The notes beneath the pieces are model-generated. The model had not been told where the DNA came from. It ran no database searches and saw only the letters and a list, made by a program, of their open reading frames with translations. The translations under genes and the position numbers were made by a program. From assembly GCA_012798275.1 (NCBI GenBank), contig JAAZNO010000276.1, positions 1 through 6,902 on the forward strand: DNA of 6,902 bases, written 5' to 3'. Source of the stretch: Chloroflexota bacterium (GTDB lineage: Bacteria > Chloroflexota > Anaerolineae > B4-G1 > SLSP01). Below, piece by piece: positions 1 to 6,902 of this stretch; the stretch's first letter is position 1, and each line of letters opens with the position of its first letter.

Positions 1-4
1 CAGA

Positions 5-97
5 TCACAAAGGTTCATCCATCGCCGTCGAACTACCTGATGCCAGGCTGAACAATGACCGCACATTTTCATCCTTGGATAGGGTGCGCCAGCACAT
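5..97 (-). CDS. Doubtful small ORF (30 aa), no recognised product
   Basis: Reading leftward, an ATG at 97-95 follows AAGGAG with a six-base spacer, so a ribosome could start here. The frame gives MCWRTLSKDENV... and stops at TGA (7-5) after 30 residues. It has no membrane segment, signal peptide or family motif that I recognise. It lies beyond the terminator of the binding-protein gene, where the first permease gene of an ABC operon would be expected, but the peptide is not hydrophobic and does not look like a permease. It could be a leader peptide, a decayed gene start or chance. The Shine-Dalgarno match is the only support. Confidence 0.2.
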   Translation of the reverse strand: MCWRTLSKDENVRSLFSLASGSSTAMDEPL

Positions 98-130
98 GGC
101 GTCTCCTTCAAAAGCAGCAAAGAGTTGTTA

Positions 131-176
131 AAAGGGAGGGGTTTTGTGCACAAACAGCGCCGCGCACAAAACCCCT
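131..176 (-). terminator. Rho-independent terminator after the solute-binding protein gene
   Basis: AGGGGTTTTGTGC (137-149) and GCACAAAACCCCT (164-176) form a perfect 13-bp inverted repeat around a 14-base loop. On the minus strand the stem is followed by CCC and then TTTT (134-131). The hairpin begins about 22 bases past the stop codon of the binding-protein gene, the usual place for a terminator. The U-run is short and offset by three bases, so termination may be partial. A partial terminator after a binding-protein gene is a known way to make more binding protein than permease from one operon. Confidence 0.8.
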
Positions 177-198
177 GGCTTACTCAGTCAAATAGCGG

Positions 199-2103
<1,905 letters not shown>

Positions 2104-2150
2104 GTCAAATATCTCCTTCCTTTTGAGCCTGTGAGATAGAATTTACAGCT

Positions 2151-2161
2151 GGAACCTTAGT
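2151..2161 (-). promoter_or_regulatory. Possible LacI-family operator at the binding-protein transcription start
   Basis: On the minus strand, ACTAAGGTTCC begins at the predicted transcription start (about 2161). With one more base it contains AAC-N4-GTT, a small inverted repeat. It matches 8 of 11 positions with ACTAAACTTTC (3354-3344) at the start of the lacI transcript. The position would suit a repressor blocking initiation. The match is short and the symmetry weak, so this is a candidate only. Confidence 0.3.
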
Positions 2162-2167
2162 TACACA

Positions 2168-2196
2168 AGCATAGCACCAAATTAATACGATGGCAA
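2168..2196 (-). promoter_or_regulatory. Sigma-70-type promoter for the solute-binding protein gene
   Basis: On the minus strand TTGCCA (2196-2191) matches five of six bases of the -35 consensus. After exactly 17 bases comes TATGCT (2173-2168), preceded by TGC as in an extended -10 element. The predicted start near 2161 leaves a 5' leader of about 58 bases ending in a strong Shine-Dalgarno sequence. The gene can therefore be expressed independently of lacI, although readthrough from lacI is possible because I see no terminator between them. Confidence 0.65.
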
Positions 2197-2242
2197 CCTC
2201 CTTTCAGCGTACGGAACACTCCAGACATGACAGCCGATCTGC

Positions 2243-3283
2243 TTAAAGCGCCTCCACCTGGGGTTTCAGTCGCGCCACAGATTCACGCACCACCAGCTCC
2301 GTCTGAAGCATGATGGTCACCGCCGGCATCGCGGGATTGCGCGCCCGTTCCAGCAATTGACGGACCCCCAGGCGTCCCATCAATACCTTATCCACGTGCA
2401 TCGTAGTCAGGGCCGGGCTGACGTCATGAATCAGGACCAGGTCATCAAACCCCATCACCGAAAGATCCTCAGGCACGCGCCGACCCAAATCCCGCGCCGC
2501 TTTGAGCACCCCCAACGCCGTGTCGTCATTGCAGGCGAAGATCGCGGTGATGACGGGAGCGCGCTGCAGCAGCCGCAGGGTCGCCTCATAGCCCGGGGCG
2601 CGACCGATCGGCGAATCTTCGATGAACGAGTCGGGGATGCCCGCCCGGCGCAACGCCTCGAGGTAGCCCTCGCGACGCTCGCGGATGCTCGGATAGGCTT
2701 CTGCCGTGCTGCCAATCAGGCCGATGCACCGATGCCCATTCCCAATCAAATAGCGGGTGGCGGCCAGAGCGCCGGAGAAATTGTCCGTCAGCACCCGATC
2801 GCAGACCTGAGCACCGGTCGTGTAGGCATCAAGCATGACGATGGGAATACTGCGCTGACGGCGCATGGCGTCGAGAGCCGTTTCGATAAACGTGCCACAC
2901 AGCAACAGGCCATCAATGCGAGCTTCGCTCAGCATAATCGGCCATTGGACGGGGCGATTCTGCGCATCCACTTCGATGTTGGAATACATCAGATGCAGGC
3001 CCCGCTCGCGGCACTCAGCCTCAACTCCCGATTGCACGTAGGCATAGAAGTGATTGACCGGCTCGCGGTCGTCCGCATCGTGTTTCAGCAGCAGCCCCAC
3101 GACGGCAATGGGAGTTTCTTGCGGCAGACCCAGCGTCTTGACCGGATACCCCAACGCGGTCGCAGCTTCCAGGACGCGCAACCGCGTCTCTTGCGCGACG
3201 CCGGGGCGGTTATTGAGGGCTTGGGAAGCGGTTCCAATCGAAACGCCGGCTGATTCTGCAACTTCACGCAACGTTACCGACAC
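2243..3283 (-). CDS. LacI-family transcriptional repressor
   Basis: A 346-residue DNA-binding regulator of normal family length. The N-terminal helix-turn-helix covers about residues 4-25 (TLREVAESAGVS, then IGTASQALNN), followed by the family-typical ETRLRVLEAATALGY (32-46). The hinge after Tyr46 reads PVKTLGLP, not the usual RPN..AR.L, so it is atypical. The periplasmic-binding-protein-like sensor domain follows from about residue 58. It shows PIVMLDAY (147-154), R203 in RRxxGY-like context (RERREGY, 201-207), ACNDDTALG (250-258) and PEDLSVMGFDD (271-281). In characterised relatives, the equivalent Arg and Asp residues contact a sugar or nucleobase effector. The start is GTG at 3283, six bases after AGGAG, and places the HTH at the very N-terminus as expected. 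It lies directly upstream of the binding-protein gene and probably represses it, and possibly itself. The effector is unknown. Confidence 0.95.
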   Translation of the reverse strand: MSVTLREVAESAGVSIGTASQALNNRPGVAQETRLRVLEAATALGYPVKTLGLPQETPIAVVGLLLKHDADDREPVNHFYAYVQSGVEAECRERGLHLMYSNIEVDAQNRPVQWPIMLSEARIDGLLLCGTFIETALDAMRRQRSIPIVMLDAYTTGAQVCDRVLTDNFSGALAATRYLIGNGHRCIGLIGSTAEAYPSIRERREGYLEALRRAGIPDSFIEDSPIGRAPGYEATLRLLQRAPVITAIFACNDDTALGVLKAARDLGRRVPEDLSVMGFDDLVLIHDVSPALTTMHVDKVLMGRLGVRQLLERARNPAMPAVTIMLQTELVVRESVARLKPQVEAL

Positions 3284-3327
3284 AGGGCACTCCTGTCATC
3301 TCTGCAGGGAAAAATTCAGCGCGAGTC

Positions 3328-3358
3328 GTTCACCACTTCATTCGAAAGTTTAGTGAAC
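3328..3358 (-). promoter_or_regulatory. Nested inverted repeat in the lacI leader (possible operator or hairpin)
   Basis: GTTCAC (3328-3333) and GTGAAC (3353-3358) are perfect inverted arms. Almost midway between them lies the palindrome TTCGAA (3341-3346), giving GTTCAC-N7-TTCGAA-N6-GTGAAC. The right arm also sits in GTTTAGTGAAC (3348-3358), a near-palindrome with one mismatch. The element covers about +2 to +33 of the predicted lacI transcript, where an autorepression operator would be effective. It could also be an RNA hairpin in the leader. Confidence 0.4.
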
Positions 3359-3366
3359 ATTTTCAT

Positions 3367-3375
3367 TTTATACCA
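3367..3375 (-). promoter_or_regulatory. Extended -10 promoter for lacI
   Basis: On the minus strand TGG (3375-3373) is followed directly by TATAAA (3372-3367), an extended -10 element. No convincing -35 hexamer lies 16-18 bases upstream, which extended -10 promoters tolerate. Predicted initiation is near 3360, giving a leader of about 77 bases before the GTG start. Confidence 0.5.
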
Positions 3376-3389
3376 AAGTGCATCTGAAT

Positions 3390-3429
3390 GCGCGCAGACA
3401 TAGTGCAGAGTTAGTGCAAATATCGTGCA
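3390..3429. promoter_or_regulatory. Heptamer direct repeats in 11-bp phase between divergent promoters
   Basis: TAGTGCA (3401-3407), TAGTGCA (3412-3418) and TCGTGCA (3423-3429) recur at exactly 11-bp intervals with four-base spacers. A weaker copy, GCGCGCA (3390-3396), keeps the phase. Sites one helical turn apart lie on the same DNA face and suit cooperative binding by an oligomeric activator. Heptamers with an 11-bp period are known targets of Streptomyces SARP regulators, though the consensus differs here. The last copy ends eight bases before the -35 box of the downstream plus-strand gene, a typical activator position. A further GTGCA at 3378-3382 is out of phase. Confidence 0.5.
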
Positions 3430-3437
3430 ACGGCGCA

Positions 3438-3467
3438 TTGGCCTTTTTGGCATAAACCGGCTATAAT
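3438..3467 (+). promoter_or_regulatory. Sigma-70-type promoter for the STAND regulator gene
   Basis: TATAAT (3462-3467) is a perfect -10 consensus. TTGGCC (3438-3443) matches four of six -35 bases at an 18-base spacing. Predicted initiation lies near 3474, leaving about 29 bases before the GTG at 3503 or about 95 before the GTG at 3569. The imperfect -35 with repeats immediately upstream fits an activator-assisted promoter. Confidence 0.6.
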
Positions 3468-3502
3468 AGAGAGCCAACGGCCGAACGTTTTGGGCGCACG
3501 CT

Positions 3503-6097
3503 GTGCTCTCAACGCTTAAATTCGGAGTCTGGCGTCAGTTCCCAGGATATTTTTCGAAGGTGATGCGGGTGGACACTAGAATTTGGGATGACAAACACCT
3601 CAAAGCTCTGTTGCGACTGCCACGGTATCCCCTTACCCTGATCGAGCAAGAGCCGTGGCACTCATGGATCGAGCAGCAGGGCGGCGTACACGCGGTCCAT
3701 GAATACCTCAAAACCAGTTTTTTGCCGCCGCACGAACAGGAACTCCTCACGTGCGTCCTGAGCCATCCCGGCGCCTCGGTTCAGTTCTATTGCGAGCGGT
3801 TGTGCATCAGCCGTCGGACTTATGCCAACTACCTGAACAGCCTGTGTGCGACGCTGCTGCTGCATTTGAACGCCCGATCCGCGACGCCGGCGAAAGTCGT
3901 GGAGGCCAAAATCCACTGCGGGAGCGTTCCCGCTCCGGTAACAGCGCTGATCGGAGCGGAAGAAACATTGAGTGCGGTGCTCGCGCTCGTGGAGCGGCCG
4001 GCCGTGCGCTGCATCACCCTCATCGGGCCCGGGGGCGTGGGAAAGACCCGCCTGGCCATCGAGGTCGCGACCCTCGTGCAGGCGCAGTTCGCCCATGGCG
4101 CCTGCTTTGTCCCTCTGGACACGCTCTCCGACCCGGCATTGTTGAGCGCGACGCTCATCCGCGTGCTCAATGTGCAGCCTGCTGGCGCTGAACCGCCGTT
4201 GGAGGCGCTCAAGACTTATTTGCAGTCCAAGCAGCTGCTGTTGATCCTCGACAATCTCGAGCATCTCGCCGGCGTGGGAGCGGTTGCAAGCGCTCTCTTG
4301 CACGCAGCGCCGGGGCTGAAAATCCTCGGCACCAGCCGGGAACGACTGAACATTTACGGCGAATATTGTTTCACCGTGGAACCGCTCCCAGTCCCACGCA
4401 CAGGCGCGACGCCTGAAGCTTTGAACGCTTCACCGGCCATACAGCTTTTCGTCGAACGCGCACGCGCTGCGCGACAGGACTTTGCCCTCACGACAGAAAA
4501 CGCCGCGGCCGTCATGCAAATCTGCCAGCACCTCGATGGCCTGCCCCTCGCCATCGAGCTCGCGGCAGCGCGCCTCAAGGCTTGTTCCCCCAACCAGCTG
4601 CTCGAACAGCTGGAGACCCATCTGATCGCCTTGCGCCATCCCCATGAGGATCGCCCGGCCCGGCATCAGAGCCTGTGGAACGTGATCGAATGGAGCTATC
4701 GGCTGCTCACTCCCCGCCACCAGCGCCTGTTCCGGCATCTGGCGGTCTTCGATCACAGCTGGGATCTTCAGGCCGCGCAGACAATCTGTGAGGACGAGGG
4801 AATCCAGCAGGGACTTGAAGAACTGGCCGACAAAAGCTTGATCCAGTTTGCCAACGCCGGGGCGGAAGGGCGATTTTACATGCTCAACACCCTGCGAGAA
4901 TATGCGCTGGAACAACTGCGTCAGGCAGGAGAGGCGGAAGCGGTGGGTCGCCGCCACGCGGAGTACTACCTCGTTCAAGCCGAAAGGGCCGAAACCGTCC
5001 TGGGGACGACCGCACATCTAAAGTGGGCCGAGTGGCTGCGCCGTGAACACGGCAATCTCCAGACGGCCTTGCGCTGGATGCTGGAGCATAACGAGGCGAC
5101 GCTGGCCCTTCGTCTGGGAGGCGCCGTCTGGCGCTTCTGGCAGGTGCAAGGCGTGCTGACCGAAGGACGCTACTGGCTCATGCGCGCGTTGGACGCCGGC
5201 GCCGACGTGGAGGCCGGGCACCGCCTGAAGGCGCTTTGGGGCATTGGCTGGCTGGCCGAAAATCAAAGCGACCTGCCGGCCGCTACCGCCTATTTCAAGA
5301 CGGGGCTGACGCTGGCGCAGCAGCTGGAAGAGCCACGATGGAGCGCACTGTGCCAGATCGGTTTGGGCGAAATAGCCCGCGCCCAACAGCGCTACGCGGA
5401 AGCGGCGCAGCTTTTTGAATCCAGCCTGGAGCTCTTCAATACACTCCAGGACCGCGAAGAAATCGCCTGGACCCTGGATCAGCTAGGGCGGCTGGCGCTG
5501 GAACAGCAGGATTTTGAGCGCGCCCGGCAGTATGCAGAAAGCAGCCTGGCGCTTTTCCGCGAGCTGGGCCATCACTGGGGGATGTCGCATGTGCTGGATC
5601 ATCTCGGCGACATCGTCTGGAATCAGGGGCATTATGACCTCGCGGCCCTCTTTTTCGAAGAAGCCCTGCGAGAGGCGGCCATCATGCAAAGCCACTGGCT
5701 GACTGCCTGGACGCTTTGCAAGCTCACCTCCGTGAAGCTGGCCCAGGGTCAGCCGGCTCAGGCGCGGGCGATGCTGGCCGAGAGCTTACAACTGCACCTT
5801 GAAGTGGAAAACACGTTGGGCATCGTCGCCTGCCTGGGGCGCGCGGCGATGGTGGCCGCCGCGCAGCAGGCCTGGCGCACGGCAGTGCAACTCTGGGCGG
5901 CGACGGAGGCCCTGCATCAGCGGCTGGCTCTGCCGCCCCTCACGGCGATCTTCGTGAGCGGCAGGACGCCAGCGTTGGAGGAAGCGCGCGCCCGATTGGC
6001 GCCGGCCGAATTCACCGCGGCGTGGACGCGCGGCCAAATGGCGACGCTGGCCCAAGCCATCCAATGGGCCCAACAGGTGTTGGGCGTGAAGGCGTGA
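3503..6097 (+). CDS. STAND ATPase transcriptional regulator (HTH, NB-ARC, TPR repeats)
   Basis: An 864-residue multidomain signalling protein, probably a cytoplasmic transcription factor that uses nucleotide binding as a switch. Residues about 75-124 resemble a helix-turn-helix (PPHEQELL, ISRRTYANYLNSL). An NB-ARC-type ATPase follows, with Walker A GPGGVGKT (175-182), Walker B LLLILDN (245-251), sensor-like GTSRERL (276-282) and GLPLA (346-350). A winged-helix stretch (about 398-480) comes next, then six TPR-like repeats (about 573-812) and a C-terminal tail of the kind seen in Chloroflexota and actinobacterial predicted ATPases. There is no C-terminal LuxR HTH, so DNA binding would rest on the N-terminal segment. 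The start is uncertain. GTG 3503 gives the longest frame but lacks a clear Shine-Dalgarno sequence. GTG 3569 has AAGG eight bases upstream, while ATG 3563 is only two bases from it. The gene is divergent from lacI. The TPRs probably sense a ligand or protein, but I cannot name the target genes. Confidence 0.88.
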   Translation: MLSTLKFGVWRQFPGYFSKVMRVDTRIWDDKHLKALLRLPRYPLTLIEQEPWHSWIEQQGGVHAVHEYLKTSFLPPHEQELLTCVLSHPGASVQFYCERLCISRRTYANYLNSLCATLLLHLNARSATPAKVVEAKIHCGSVPAPVTALIGAEETLSAVLALVERPAVRCITLIGPGGVGKTRLAIEVATLVQAQFAHGACFVPLDTLSDPALLSATLIRVLNVQPAGAEPPLEALKTYLQSKQLLLILDNLEHLAGVGAVASALLHAAPGLKILGTSRERLNIYGEYCFTVEPLPVPRTGATPEALNASPAIQLFVERARAARQDFALTTENAAAVMQICQHLDGLPLAIELAAARLKACSPNQLLEQLETHLIALRHPHEDRPARHQSLWNVIEWSYRLLTPRHQRLFRHLAVFDHSWDLQAAQTICEDEGIQQGLEELADKSLIQFANAGAEGRFYMLNTLREYALEQLRQAGEAEAVGRRHAEYYLVQAERAETVLGTTAHLKWAEWLRREHGNLQTALRWMLEHNEATLALRLGGAVWRFWQVQGVLTEGRYWLMRALDAGADVEAGHRLKALWGIGWLAENQSDLPAATAYFKTGLTLAQQLEEPRWSALCQIGLGEIARAQQRYAEAAQLFESSLELFNTLQDREEIAWTLDQLGRLALEQQDFERARQYAESSLALFRELGHHWGMSHVLDHLGDIVWNQGHYDLAALFFEEALREAAIMQSHWLTAWTLCKLTSVKLAQGQPAQARAMLAESLQLHLEVENTLGIVACLGRAAMVAAAQQAWRTAVQLWAATEALHQRLALPPLTAIFVSGRTPALEEARARLAPAEFTAAWTRGQMATLAQAIQWAQQVLGVKA
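5219..5938 (+). repeat. Six TPR-like protein repeats with an exact 40-residue period
   Basis: Within the STAND regulator, equivalent positions recur at residues 582, 622, 662, 702, 742 and 782. Examples are GWLAENQ (582), GEIARAQ (622), GRLALEQ (662) and GDIVWNQ (702). Each is followed by a second helix of the type AAxxFxxSL. The 40-residue spacing, with no insertion over six units, suggests a regular superhelix with six-residue loops added to the 34-residue TPR core. Similarity is clear in protein but not in DNA, so the repeats are old. Confidence 0.75.
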
Positions 6098-6136
6098 GTC
6101 AGCGCGCCCGGCGTCGCAAAGAAAAATGACCCTATA

Positions 6137-6162
6137 GTTGATCGCTTCACATCCAGCGCAAC
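6137..6162. other. Weak imperfect inverted repeat after the STAND gene
   Basis: GTTG-AT-CGC (6137-6145) can pair with GCGCAAC (6156-6162), giving a seven-pair stem with a two-base bulge and a ten-base loop. No U-run follows, so it is not a convincing terminator. I see no better terminator for the STAND gene in the gap 6098-6326. Confidence 0.2.
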
Positions 6163-6223
6163 CAGGTGCACAAAAAGTTGTTCAATTAGAAAATCTTGAG
6201 TAAGTCCCCTCCCTTCTGGAACT

Positions 6224-6244
6224 CTCACTGCCGTGAGGACGTCC
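6224..6244. other. Short hairpin plus GGACGTCC palindrome upstream of the last gene
   Basis: CTCAC (6224-6228) and GTGAG (6233-6237) form a perfect five-bp stem with a four-base loop. The palindrome GGACGTCC (6237-6244) follows directly. They lie about 85-100 bases before the next start codon and could be an operator or leader structure. I found no clear sigma-70 promoter for the next gene in this gap, so its promoter is unassigned. Confidence 0.25.
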
Positions 6245-6254
6245 TAACTACAGG

Positions 6255-6293
6255 GCGCGGCGTGAGACAGGTCCCGGTTTCTATTCGCCGCGC
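6255..6293. other. GC-rich inverted repeat in the leader of the last gene
   Basis: GCGCGGCG (6255-6262) and CGCCGCGC (6286-6293) are perfect eight-bp arms around a 23-base loop. The structure ends 21 bases before the Shine-Dalgarno GGAGG (6315-6319). The bases after it (GCCGTTTACC) contain no U-run, so a leader hairpin that stabilises or gates the mRNA is more likely than an intrinsic terminator. Confidence 0.35.
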
Positions 6294-6326
6294 GCCGTTT
6301 ACCGATCTCTGCATGGAGGCTCTATT

Positions 6327-6902
6327 ATGAAGAAGACAACACGCTGGAATCGCTTGTTCTGCATCGTCGTCCTGCTGGCGACGCTGGCCGCGTGTACCGG
6401 CGCGCCCTCGCCGACGCCGACGCCGACGCCGCTCCCCACGACGCCGCCCAAGGCCACCGCTACCCCTTTGCCCCCCAAGCCCGTCGTGCCTTACACGCCC
6501 GTCTCCGAAAAAGAACTCGCCCCGTCCGTGCTCTGGCGCACGCCCCAGCGCGGCGAAAGCCTCGCCCCCGACGCCAGCATCGAATTGGTCTTCGATCAGC
6601 CCATGGCCCCCGACAGCGTCCGCCGCGCTCTCACCGTGCAGACGGCCGCCACAGAGCCTGCACCGGTGACCGGCGAGCTGACCTGGCGCGACGAGCGCAC
6701 CGCCGTCTTCAAACCCGGCAAAGCGCTGGCGCGCGACGCGGCTTACGACGTGATCCTCACGCAGGAAGCCACCTCTGCGACGGGCACGCCCCTGCGCGAG
6801 CCGCTGGTCTTCCGCTTCGCCACGGCGGGCACGCTGGAGGTAGCCCAGGTCATCCCCGCGCCAGGCACGATGGACACCGAGACCGACATGCCCATCACCG
6901 TC
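6327..6902 (+). CDS. Lipoprotein with N-terminal Ig-like domains, possibly alpha-2-macroglobulin-like (partial, 3' end outside window)
   Basis: An ATG seven bases after GGAGG opens a frame that stays open for 192 codons to the window edge. The signal peptide ends in lipobox LAAC (20-23), so Cys23 should be lipidated and the protein surface-exposed. A low-complexity Pro/Thr linker spans about residues 27-57. A domain at about 70-167 looks like a bacterial Ig-like (Big_5/SbsA-type) fold: TPQRGESLAPDASIELVFDQ (72-91), then PM at 92-93, and VFRFATAG (161-168). A second copy seems to begin at EVAQVIPAPGTMDTETDMPI (171-190). Tandem Ig-like domains behind a lipoprotein anchor open the large alpha-2-macroglobulin-like proteins of Chloroflexota, thought to trap proteases. 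The diagnostic domains would lie beyond the window, so another adhesin or enzyme with the same N-terminus remains possible. The gene is visibly richer in GC than its neighbours. Confidence 0.82.
   Translation, partial: MKKTTRWNRLFCIVVLLATLAACTGAPSPTPTPTPLPTTPPKATATPLPPKPVVPYTPVSEKELAPSVLWRTPQRGESLAPDASIELVFDQPMAPDSVRRALTVQTAATEPAPVTGELTWRDERTAVFKPGKALARDAAYDVILTQEATSATGTPLREPLVFRFATAGTLEVAQVIPAPGTMDTETDMPITV
6411..6431 (+). repeat. CCGACG hexanucleotide repeat encoding Pro-Thr
   Basis: CCGACG occurs three and a half times in a row and encodes the Pro-Thr run in the linker of the last lipoprotein. Exact hexamer repeats can gain or lose units in frame, so linker length may vary between strains. 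Confidence 0.7.

Noticed and set aside
3..131. Plus-strand open frame from the window edge to TAA, as the 3' end of a gene
   Set aside because: The 42 codons (ending ...SPSKAAKSC) match no family I recognise, and its end runs up to the terminator hairpin of the opposite strand. It is too short to support.
2116..2205. AAAGGAGGT on the minus strand followed by an open frame of about 28 codons ending just before the binding-protein start, as a leader peptide
   Set aside because: No ATG, GTG or TTG lies at a usable distance in that frame, only ATC. The sequence is explained by the -35 box TTGCCA of the promoter, which lies upstream of the predicted transcription start.
2357..3253. Plus-strand ORF (298 codons) antisense to lacI
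   Set aside because: It has no recognisable motif and is fully overlapped by a well-supported LacI-family gene.
3662..4303. Minus-strand ORF antisense to the STAND ATPase
   Set aside because: It covers the reverse of the HTH and Walker A coding region, and its product is low-complexity with no domain.
3503..6097. STAND protein as an antiphage (Avs-type) defence gene
   Set aside because: It has a helix-turn-helix at the N-terminus where Avs proteins carry an effector such as a nuclease. The neighbours are transport and regulation genes, and no defence genes are visible.
6178..6206. TTGTTC-N17-TAAGTC as a promoter for the last lipoprotein gene
   Set aside because: The -10 match is poor and there is no extended -10 element.
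5917..6228. Minus-strand ORF spanning the end of the STAND gene and part of the intergenic gap
   Set aside because: It has no Shine-Dalgarno support or motif that I recognise, and most of it is the reverse of the STAND C-terminus.

Overview
The window looks like part of a chromosome from a free-living, fairly GC-rich bacterium, most likely a member of Chloroflexota (Anaerolineae or Caldilineae type). This is inferred from three traits: a family 5 solute-binding lipoprotein with the Val/Glu/Lys-rich linker common in that phylum, a large NB-ARC/TPR regulator of a type abundant there, and a Pro/Thr-linker lipoprotein opening with Ig-like domains. No database search was possible. I see no RNA genes, transposons, CRISPR arrays or phage genes.

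Layout. Positions 1-198 hold no confident gene; they contain a good minus-strand terminator (137-176) and a doubtful 30-codon ORF. Next, on the minus strand, is an ABC-transporter solute-binding lipoprotein (199-2103). Upstream of it in transcription order is a LacI-family repressor (2243-3283). The 139-base gap between them carries a well-formed promoter for the binding protein. A 219-base divergent region (3284-3502) separates lacI from a plus-strand STAND ATPase regulator (3503-6097). It carries a promoter for each side, a nested inverted repeat in the lacI leader, and a set of 11-bp-phased direct repeats. A 229-base gap (6098-6326) with two inverted repeats leads to a plus-strand lipoprotein gene (6327 onward) that is cut by the window edge.

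How the parts may work together. The LacI repressor and binding protein look like the regulatory and capture ends of an uptake locus. A LacI neighbour favours an oligosaccharide over a peptide as ligand, and the permease and ATPase genes would be expected to the left of position 1. The two minus-strand promoters carry a similar ACTAA-centred sequence near their predicted transcription starts, a possible shared operator for the LacI protein. The divergent STAND protein (N-terminal helix-turn-helix, NB-ARC ATPase, six TPR-like repeats of exactly 40 residues) is probably a ligand- or partner-gated transcription factor. The 11-bp-phased heptamers between the divergent promoters are a natural candidate for its binding site. 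The last gene is probably an unrelated surface lipoprotein, possibly the N-terminus of a bacterial alpha-2-macroglobulin-like protein.
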